Assembly (NCBI GenBank): GCA_021828935.1
Contig: JAJZCU010000160.1
Location: 1-5,824 of the forward strand
Reading direction: 5' to 3'
Length of the DNA stretch: 5,824 nucleotides
DNA from: Planctomycetota bacterium
GTDB taxonomy: Bacteria; Planctomycetota; Phycisphaerae; WQYP01
Below the pieces are notes generated by a model. It was not told where the DNA came from, ran no database searches, and saw only the letters and a program-made list of their open reading frames with translations. Position 1 is the stretch's first letter. The number at the start of each line of letters is the position of its first letter. The translations under genes were made by a program, and so were the position numbers. This document shows, piece after piece, positions 1 to 5,228 of this stretch.

Positions 1-63
1 AAAATAAAAACAAACGCCCAGACGGTGAGTCCGCTGAGAACGCACCGGAGGACGGCCCTTGTC
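1..63 (+). repeat. Left arm of a perfect 63-bp inverted repeat
   Basis: Bases 1-63 are the exact reverse complement of 2244-2306, with no mismatch that I can find. The match ends on the inner side at 63/64 (AAC here, TTT on the complement of 2241-2243). On the outer side it runs into the window edge, so the true repeat may be longer. The arm contains the GTG used here as the dnaB start and the first 13 codons. It is either an artefact of a contig end or a genuine duplication of the dnaB 5' end. Confidence 0.95.
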
Positions 64-1407
64 AACGCCCTGGGCGACCGCACGCCGCCCTATGACCTGG
101 GCGCCGAAGTGGCCCTTCTGGGCTCCATGCTCATCGACCCAACCTGCATCGGCCCCGTGTGCATGGTCATTTCCAAGGCCGAGGTGTTTTTCAAAGAGCA
201 GCACCAGGTGCTGTTTCAGACCCTGCTGGAATTATTTGAGAAGAATACGCCCATTGATGGCGTGGTGGTCGCCGGCACGTTGCAATCCACCAGCCGCATG
301 GAAGCCGTGGGGGGGTATTCGTATTTAACGGAAGTTATTAATTCGGTGCCCAGCGCCGCCAATGCGGAGTATTACGCCACCGTGGTGCGGGACAAAGCGC
401 TGCTGCGCCGCCTGATTTACGCCTGCACCAGCACGCTGCGCGATTGTTATGAAAGCCCCGACGGCGCCGGCGTGGTGCTGGACCGCGGCGAAAAAAGAAT
501 TTTCGACATTGCCCAGCAGAAAATTTCCAACCAGGCCACCCCCCTCACTGAAGTGTTGCATGAGACCTTTGAAATGCTGGACCGCAACGCCGGCGAGCAT
601 TTAAGCGGCCTGAGCACCGGTTTCATTGAACTGGATAACTTAACCAGCGGCCTGCAACGCGGCGAAATGATCGTGCTGGCGGCCCGGCCCAGCGTGGGCA
701 AAACCGCGCTGGCCATGAACTTGGTGGAACACATTGGCATTGACTTAAAAAAGCCGGTGGCCGTTTTTTCATTGGAAATGTCGAAGCAGCAGTTGGCGCA
801 GCGCATGCTCTGTTCGCGCAGCGGCGTGGATTCGCACCGCCTGCGGCGCGGCATGCTTTCGCGCCAGGACCGCGATCAGCTTTCCCGCGCCGTGGGCGAA
901 CTGTCCGAAGGGGCCGTATTCATTGATGATTCCCCCGGCTTGACGCTGCTGGACCTGCGCACCAAGGCCCGGCGGCTAAAATTGCAGCATGATATTCAAC
1001 TGGTGGTGGTCGATTATTTGCAGCTTATGGAAGCGCCGCGCGAGGAAAACCGGCAGCAGCAAATCAGTTCCATCAGCCGCGGCGTGAAGGCCCTGGCCCG
1101 CGAGATGAACTGCCCGGTGGTTTGCCTGTCGCAGTTGAACCGGGCCTCAGAAAGTGAAAATCGCCTGCCGCGCACCAGCGACCTGCGCGAATCCGGCAGC
1201 ATTGAACAGGACGCCGACGTGGTCATGCTGCTGCACCGCGAAGCGGTCATGCACCGCGGCGATCAGGACTGGATGAACGCGAATCCTGATAAAATAAATG
1301 AAGCGATATTAATTATCGCCAAGCAGCGCAACGGCCCGTGCGACAACGTGAAAATGACGTTCCTTTCCGGCAGCACGCGCTTCGTGAATTACAACCCCGG
1401 CGTATGA
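25..1407 (+). CDS. dnaB: Replicative DNA helicase DnaB
   Basis: This is the hexameric 5'-3' helicase that unwinds DNA at the replication fork and recruits primase; it acts in the cytoplasm. The product is 460 aa, close to the usual 450-470. The N-terminal DnaB domain covers about residues 20-125 (TPPYDLGAEVALLGSML is the typical opening), followed by a linker and the RecA-like ATPase domain from about 192. Visible motifs are Walker A ARPSVGKT (220-227, Lys226), the catalytic Glu in FSLEM (Glu250), Walker B VVVDYLQLM (Asp330), SQLNR (369-373), the DLRESGSIEQDAD block (386-398) and the arginine-finger segment IAKQRNGP (Arg435). No intein is present. The start is uncertain: GTG at 25 is the only in-frame start visible, it lacks a clear ribosome binding site, and the frame stays open to base 1. 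Residues 1-13 lie in the 63-bp inverted repeat, use rare AGA and AGG codons and may be read in the wrong frame. The body of the gene is intact. No clear terminator follows. Confidence 0.96.
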   Translation: MSPLRTHRRTALVNALGDRTPPYDLGAEVALLGSMLIDPTCIGPVCMVISKAEVFFKEQHQVLFQTLLELFEKNTPIDGVVVAGTLQSTSRMEAVGGYSYLTEVINSVPSAANAEYYATVVRDKALLRRLIYACTSTLRDCYESPDGAGVVLDRGEKRIFDIAQQKISNQATPLTEVLHETFEMLDRNAGEHLSGLSTGFIELDNLTSGLQRGEMIVLAARPSVGKTALAMNLVEHIGIDLKKPVAVFSLEMSKQQLAQRMLCSRSGVDSHRLRRGMLSRQDRDQLSRAVGELSEGAVFIDDSPGLTLLDLRTKARRLKLQHDIQLVVVDYLQLMEAPREENRQQQISSISRGVKALAREMNCPVVCLSQLNRASESENRLPRTSDLRESGSIEQDADVVMLLHREAVMHRGDQDWMNANPDKINEAILIIAKQRNGPCDNVKMTFLSGSTRFVNYNPGV

Positions 1408-1558
1408 TGGGGGACTTCCACCGCCGGGCGATGCAGATCGAATTTTTCATTGGCAAATGCGGTGGTTGGAATGGTATACCGCCAGCCGGCAGGAGCGAAA
1501 CAATCTTACCGCCTTGACCTTTTGGATCGGTCGTTGGCTCTCGGCGGAATGTTGCCGT

Positions 1559-1575
1559 CAGCGCCGGCAGCGCTG
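1559..1575. repeat. Small stem-loop
   Basis: CAGCGC and GCGCTG form a 6-bp perfect stem around the 5-base loop CGGCA, about 150 bp after the dnaB stop. No T-run follows, so it does not qualify as an intrinsic terminator. It may be chance in GC-rich DNA. Confidence 0.35.
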
Positions 1576-1618
1576 GGTGCGCCGACGCCCGCAGCGGATG
1601 GACGCCCATAAAATAAAA

Positions 1619-1652
1619 CGCTGAGCCGCAGGGATCGCTGAGACGACGGGGA
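1619..1652. repeat. Degenerate 17-bp tandem pair (CGCTGAG motif)
   Basis: CGCTGAG occurs at 1619-1625 and again at 1636-1642, exactly 17 bp apart, and each copy is followed by a related CG...GGG tail. This type of GCTGAG/GCAGG tandem motif is familiar from intergenic DNA of several environmental bacterial lineages. I infer a dispersed intergenic repeat, but only one locus is visible here. Confidence 0.5.
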
Positions 1653-1934
1653 GGAACTCGGTTGGGGCTTTTGGGCGTGCGGGCTACTGTCGCGGCGAAC
1701 TACGCGAGGGGGTTGTATTTATTTATAACGCACGCCGGGGAAAATGCGAAAAGATGCCAAAGAATCCGGCCGTGTTATCAGCGCATCCCCCGGCCGTCCC
1801 TTGTCTTTCCCCACATCAATTGTGCCTTTTTCCGCATAACACACCAATTTGTCCGCCCGTAGAAGCATGGATCAGAAATTTAATCATGGAGCTGGCATGG
1901 ACAGCGTGTTGGGTCGGGGAGCGACTCCGTTATT

Positions 1935-1955
1935 CGACCGCAGGTTTCGCGGTCG
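1935..1955. repeat. Stem-loop with 7-bp perfect stem
   Basis: CGACCGC (1935-1941) pairs perfectly with GCGGTCG (1949-1955) around a 7-base loop AGGTTTC. There is no T-tract on either side, so it is not an obvious terminator. It could be a REP-like element or a chance GC-rich hairpin. Confidence 0.4.
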
Positions 1956-2064
1956 TCACCGCCAAATTAAACGCGGCCCCAATATGATCCACCGCTGATG
2001 GCCCAGAGGGCGCCCGCAAAATTACGCGGATAGGGGACAGGCAGAAAGCTAACCCCGGGCCAAC

Positions 2065-2095
2065 GGGACCATGAGGGCAATGGGCAACTGGTCCC
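2065..2095. repeat. Inverted repeat GGGACCA/TGGTCCC
   Basis: GGGACCA (2065-2071) and TGGTCCC (2089-2095) form a 7-bp perfect stem with a 17-base loop. The loop contains the imperfect direct pair GAGGGCAA and TGGGCAA. No T-tract follows. Its function is unknown, and it could be an operator-like site or chance. Confidence 0.35.
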
Positions 2096-2117
2096 AAATG
2101 ATTTCCCACCTCGTCGT

Positions 2118-2143
2118 ATCCGCGTTCATCCGCGTCATCCGCG
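2118..2143. repeat. Triple ATCCGCG tandem motif
   Basis: ATCCGCG occurs three times, at 2118, 2128 and 2137, spaced 10 and 9 bp and separated by TTC and TC. An inverted copy lies about 90 bp upstream: ACGCGGATA at 2024-2032 matches TATCCGCGT at 2117-2125 in reverse complement. The pattern resembles the degenerate ATCCGCGT-type intergenic repeats I know from environmental genomes. Whether it has a function is unknown. Confidence 0.6.
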
Positions 2144-2243
2144 GTTCTCCCGCCAAATTGCAATGCGGCTCAGATTTATGGGCGTAGATGGAATAAGCTC
2201 ATGTTGATTCTTTGGAGATATCGCCTTGTAAAATCCGGGTAAA

Positions 2244-2306
2244 GACAAGGGCCGTCCTCCGGTGCGTTCTCAGCGGACTCACCGTCTGGGCGTTTGTTTT
2301 TATTTT
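2244..2306 (-). repeat. Right arm of the perfect 63-bp inverted repeat
   Basis: This is the exact reverse complement of 1-63, so the dnaB 5' end is present here on the minus strand, 138 bp upstream of the GH43 start. Together the arms bracket a 2,180-bp segment holding all of the conserved dnaB coding sequence. Reading outward on the minus strand, an ATG at 2323 opens a frame that passes through the repeat and encodes NKNKRPDGESAENAPEDG, a plausible flexible N-terminus for DnaB. Confidence 0.95.
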
Positions 2307-2323
2307 GCCGGTGCGATGCCATG
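2244..2323 (-). pseudogene. Possible duplicated or misplaced 5' fragment of dnaB
   Basis: On the minus strand an ATG at 2323 is followed by about 26 codons of hydrophilic, Pro/Glu/Asn-rich sequence that continue into the segment identical to bases 1-63. Past 2244 the similarity to dnaB stops and the frame runs on into unrelated sequence. If the repeat is real, this is a severed dnaB start. If it is an assembly artefact, this may be the true upstream region and start of dnaB. The identity to dnaB is seen directly; the interpretation is inference. Confidence 0.3.
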
Positions 2324-2434
2324 CTGCCGGGCAAAAAAACTTTCATCGGGCGCCGCGCCGTATAGGCGTGTGCTCCCGCTTTCGCAACTGGGCGACCGGC
2401 GTTAAAATTCCGCCAGCGTCTATCTTTTGCTTTT

Positions 2435-2438
2435 GAGG
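2435..2438 (+). promoter_or_regulatory. Ribosome binding site for the GH43 gene
   Basis: GAGG ends 5 bases before the GTG at 2444, a good Shine-Dalgarno position. It supports GTG 2444 over the in-frame ATG at 2486, which would also remove the basic n-region of the signal peptide. Confidence 0.6.
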
Positions 2439-2443
2439 CCGGC

Positions 2444-3598
2444 GTGAAAAAGTTATCAACCCAATCGCCACGGCGGGCGGCTGTCATGGCGGCGGCGCTG
2501 GCGGCTTGCGCCACGCCCACTGTTGCGGCGTTGCGGGCGTTTCATCCCGGCGAAGCGTGGAATGACACGGCCGGCAACGTGATTAATGCCCACGGCGGCG
2601 GCATTCTGCACTACAATGGCTGGTATTACTGGTTCGGCGAAGACAAGATTGCCGGTCCGCTGGGCAACACTGCGCAGGTGGGCGTGCATGTGTATGCATC
2701 GCGTGATCTGTACAACTGGACCGATCGCGGCGTTGCCTTGAAGGTGTCCAACGATCCACGCAGCCCCATTCACAAGGGGTGCATTCTGGAGCGGCCCAAG
2801 GCGCTGTACAACGCCCGCACGCGCCGCTTTGTGATGTGGTTTCACCTGGAATTAAATAATAAACAGAAACCCGGCTATTCCGCGGCGCTGGCCGGCGTGG
2901 CGGTGGCCGAAGAACCCACGGGTCCATACCGTTTTCTGCGCGCCACGCGGCTGGAGGCCGGCGTGTGGCCGCTGGCGCCGGGCAGCGGCGGTCGCCTGAA
3001 GCGGCTACGCGGCGCGATGAATTCCGACCCGAAATTTCTGGAGCGGGATTTCCGCGGCGGGCAGATGTCGCGCGATATGACGCTGTTTGACGCCCCGGAC
3101 GGACAGGCCTGGCTGATCAGCAGTTCCGAAGAAAACCGCTATTTGCATTTTTATGAGTTAAATAAAGATTATACCGGCCTCACGCGCCGCTGGACCCGCT
3201 TCCACGCCGATAAATTCGAACACGACAATGAGGCGCCCGCGCTGTTCTTCCGCGGCGGGAACTACTATTTAATTACCTCCGGCACCACTGGATGGGCGCC
3301 CAATCCGGCCCGGTGCTTCCGCAGCCCCAGCATGTGGGGGCCTTGGAAGTACCTTGGCAACCCGTGCCGCGGCGTGACCCGGCAGGTGGATACCACCTTT
3401 GATTCACAATCAACTTTTGTGCTGGCCGCCCCCGGATCGCACAACAAATTTATCTTCATGGCCGACCGCTGGCGCCCTGAAAATCCCATTGATGGCCGTT
3501 ACGTTTGGCTCCCAATTCAGTGGGAAAAAGGCAAGCCGATTTTGCGCTGGCAAAAAAGCTGGACCTTGCGCGGCTGGCCTAAACCGAACGGGCGTTGA
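2444..3598 (+). CDS. Secreted GH43-family glycosidase, probably exo-beta-1,3-galactanase-like
   Basis: This 384-aa protein is predicted to be a five-bladed beta-propeller glycoside hydrolase that acts outside the cytoplasm on galactan or arabinogalactan-type glycans. The N-terminus has a basic region (KK, RR), a short Ala-rich core (12-21) and LAAC at 19-22, which fits a lipobox with Cys22; ordinary cleavage after TVA is the alternative. The mature part shows INAHGGGILHYNGWYYWFGE (47-66), ERPK (116-119), SRDMTLF (209-215), SSSEEN (226-231), NEAPALFF (262-269), ITSGTTGW (277-284), FDSQSTFV (319-326) and RYVWLPIQW (352-360). By motif position Glu263 would be the catalytic acid, with Glu116 and Gln322 also in the active site. 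Gln in place of the usual Asp base is known in GH43 exo-beta-1,3-galactanases. The ADP-type Asp motif of ordinary GH43 xylosidases and arabinosidases is absent. No carbohydrate-binding module is attached. The next gene starts 2 bp after the stop. Family assignment is firm; substrate is inferred. Confidence 0.88.
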   Translation: MKKLSTQSPRRAAVMAAALAACATPTVAALRAFHPGEAWNDTAGNVINAHGGGILHYNGWYYWFGEDKIAGPLGNTAQVGVHVYASRDLYNWTDRGVALKVSNDPRSPIHKGCILERPKALYNARTRRFVMWFHLELNNKQKPGYSAALAGVAVAEEPTGPYRFLRATRLEAGVWPLAPGSGGRLKRLRGAMNSDPKFLERDFRGGQMSRDMTLFDAPDGQAWLISSSEENRYLHFYELNKDYTGLTRRWTRFHADKFEHDNEAPALFFRGGNYYLITSGTTGWAPNPARCFRSPSMWGPWKYLGNPCRGVTRQVDTTFDSQSTFVLAAPGSHNKFIFMADRWRPENPIDGRYVWLPIQWEKGKPILRWQKSWTLRGWPKPNGR

Positions 3599-3600
3599 TC

Positions 3601-5193
3601 ATGTCCACGCCCCAGCCCCGGGCCCGGCAGCCACAACCCCGCATGCAGTTCTGGCGGTCCGGCAGATTTTGGCTCGTGACGCTGATCGTCATCGGAATCG
3701 TCTGGCGCGTGGCCCGTTATGCCGCGGCCTTTCCTGTGTGGTCTGATGAAGCCGCCCTGGGCCTGAATATCATCAACCGATCTTACCTGGGGCTTCTGGC
3801 GCCGCTGTCTTATCAGCAGGTGTGCCCCCTGGGCTTTTTGTGGGCCAGCAAGTTTATTATCAACCAGATGGGAACCTCCGGCTACGCCCTGCGCCTGCTG
3901 CCTTTGCTGGCGGCCATTGCCGACGTGCTGATGATGGTTCCGATTGCCCGGAGTTTTGGCGGGCGGCGCGTGGGGCTGATCGCCGCGGGTCTGCTGGCCT
4001 GTTCGCTTTCCCCGGCCCGTTTTGCCAATGATTTCAAGCCGTATTCCATGGACTTATTTATGAGTCTTGCGTACATCGGCCTGGCGCTGGGCATTCTGCG
4101 GCGGCCGGACCAGACCTGGCGCCTGGCGCTGTTGGCGCTGCTGGCGCCGGTCTCGGTGGCGTTTTCGTATCCGGCCATATTCGTGGGCGCCGCGGCCAGC
4201 GCCGCGCTGCTGGCGCCGGTGTGGCGCCGGTCGTCGCGCGCCGGCCAGGCCCTTTATATCCTGTTTAACATTCTATTGGCGGGATCTTTTGCGGGCCTGT
4301 TGTGGTGGGTGGGGCGCGGGCAGATGCGGCGCACTCACGCGTTAATGCAAACCTATTGGCGCAACGCCTTTCCGCCCCTGGGCGCGGGCCTGCCGTGGTG
4401 GCTGGTCAAGGCCCAATTTGGCAACATGATGACCTACCCGTCTGGCGGGGAATGGGGCATTTCATTGGTGGTGTGGCCGCTGTGCGTCTTGGGCGCGTGG
4501 CGGCTGTGGGCGAAACGCCGGCGATCGGAATTTATTCTGCTGCTCGCCCCGTTTGCTTTCACCCTGGCCGCCGCATTCTTGCACAAATATCCATATGGCC
4601 GCGATGCCCGCGTGGAACAGCACCTGACCGGCCCGATTTTGCTGCTGGCGGCGCTGGGTTTCGTCGGGCTGCTGGGGGGAATTGCAAAGGGCGGCGCACG
4701 CCGCCGGCGCGTGGCCCTGGATATTTCCGCGGGGCTTTGCGCCGGTTTGGCCATTTTCGCCACGGTGACCATGGGGCTAAACATTAAACAACCCTGGATT
4801 AGCTGGGAACCCGAATCAATATGGCGATTTTCCCATGCGGTCTACAATGGCCGAAAACCGCAGCCGCGGGTAATACTGTTGCAAAATCCGGCCCACTACA
4901 GCCCTGAACTGGGCTGGTACTTTCGCCCGCAAATTCGCCCGTGGACCCTGGGGTTGCCGGAGGCCAATGCCGGCGGCGCGCCCCGGATGCAACGACGCGG
5001 CGTCTGGATTATCAACTTTGGCCATAGCCCGCAACCGGGCCTGGCCCGGCGGCTGCAACGTGAATTCAAGGATTCCCGGCTGGAGCGTACCATGATGCGG
5101 TACTTTCACGGGCGCGGCGCGCGCCGCCACGACGCCGTGTGCGCTCAGGCGTTTTATTTTGCGCCCACGCGCCGGGCTGATCGTTTACAATGA
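3601..5193 (+). CDS. Polytopic membrane glycosyltransferase-like protein (GT39/PMT type, GT-C fold)
   Basis: This 530-aa integral membrane protein probably transfers a sugar from a polyprenyl-phosphate carrier to an acceptor on the outer face of the inner membrane. After a basic N-terminus, a first membrane helix (about 23-44) leads to WSDE (47-50), the acidic pair in the first periplasmic loop expected of GT-C enzymes. Further hydrophobic segments lie near 95-115, 123-137, 152-166, 174-206, 217-237, 286-303, 310-326, 343-361 and 373-394. FKPYSMD (145-151) and KYPYGRD (329-335) are motifs I associate with GT39-like family members. A soluble tail of about 130 residues follows (397-530) and ends with a basic stretch. 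ATG at 3601 was chosen because it lies just after the GH43 stop; an in-frame TTG at 3595 would add two residues and overlap that stop. No strong Shine-Dalgarno is visible, so translational coupling is likely. Acceptor and sugar are unknown; a polysaccharide or protein glycosylation role is equally possible. Confidence 0.75.
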   Translation: MSTPQPRARQPQPRMQFWRSGRFWLVTLIVIGIVWRVARYAAAFPVWSDEAALGLNIINRSYLGLLAPLSYQQVCPLGFLWASKFIINQMGTSGYALRLLPLLAAIADVLMMVPIARSFGGRRVGLIAAGLLACSLSPARFANDFKPYSMDLFMSLAYIGLALGILRRPDQTWRLALLALLAPVSVAFSYPAIFVGAAASAALLAPVWRRSSRAGQALYILFNILLAGSFAGLLWWVGRGQMRRTHALMQTYWRNAFPPLGAGLPWWLVKAQFGNMMTYPSGGEWGISLVVWPLCVLGAWRLWAKRRRSEFILLLAPFAFTLAAAFLHKYPYGRDARVEQHLTGPILLLAALGFVGLLGGIAKGGARRRRVALDISAGLCAGLAIFATVTMGLNIKQPWISWEPESIWRFSHAVYNGRKPQPRVILLQNPAHYSPELGWYFRPQIRPWTLGLPEANAGGAPRMQRRGVWIINFGHSPQPGLARRLQREFKDSRLERTMMRYFHGRGARRHDAVCAQAFYFAPTRRADRLQ

Positions 5194-5228
5194 TGCGTGC
5201 CCGCTGCGCGCGGCGTCTTGTGTGTTTT

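Larger units (their letters stand above)
1408..2443. other. Intergenic region of about 1.0 kb without a convincing gene
   Basis: Short open frames occur here on both strands. None has a recognisable domain, a good ribosome binding site or the codon use of the neighbouring genes. I see no tRNA (no T-arm GGTTCGA-type block with a matching acceptor stem), no rRNA, no CRISPR array and no transposase. What can be seen are degenerate tandem motifs (1619-1652 and 2118-2143), three small stem-loops, and an 8-bp inverted pair GGCGTGCG/CGCACGCC at 1674-1681 and 1729-1736. The second arm of the 63-bp inverted repeat lies at 2244-2306. The length and repeat content suggest decayed or non-coding repetitive DNA rather than a missed protein gene. 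Confidence 0.7.

Noticed and set aside
1313..1609. Minus-strand open frame (98 codons) opposite the dnaB 3' end
   Set aside because: It overlaps the strongly conserved dnaB C-terminus, is Arg/Cys/Pro-rich as shadow frames are, and includes intergenic repeat-like sequence.
1662..1987. Two overlapping plus-strand open frames in the intergenic region
   Set aside because: There is no domain, no convincing ribosome binding site, and the codon use is unlike the flanking genes. They overlap each other in different frames.
1555..2095. Intrinsic terminator for dnaB among the GC-rich hairpins
   Set aside because: None of the hairpins is followed by a T-run, and the nearest is about 150 bp beyond the stop codon.
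2204..2232. Possible sigma-70 promoter TTGATT - 17 bp - TGTAAA ahead of GH43
   Set aside because: The -10 match is poor and it lies about 210 bp from the start codon. A match of this quality is expected by chance in 1 kb.
1..2306. Transposon with dnaB as cargo, flanked by terminal inverted repeats
   Set aside because: No transposase lies between the arms, no target-site duplication can be seen because the left arm touches the window edge, and one arm is coding sequence of dnaB itself.
2212..2436. Plus-strand open frame with a signal-peptide-like hydrophobic stretch (LTVWAFVFILPVRCHA) just upstream of GH43
   Set aside because: It begins with TTG without a good ribosome binding site, has no recognisable domain, and the hydrophobic part is simply the antisense of the repeated dnaB 5' sequence.
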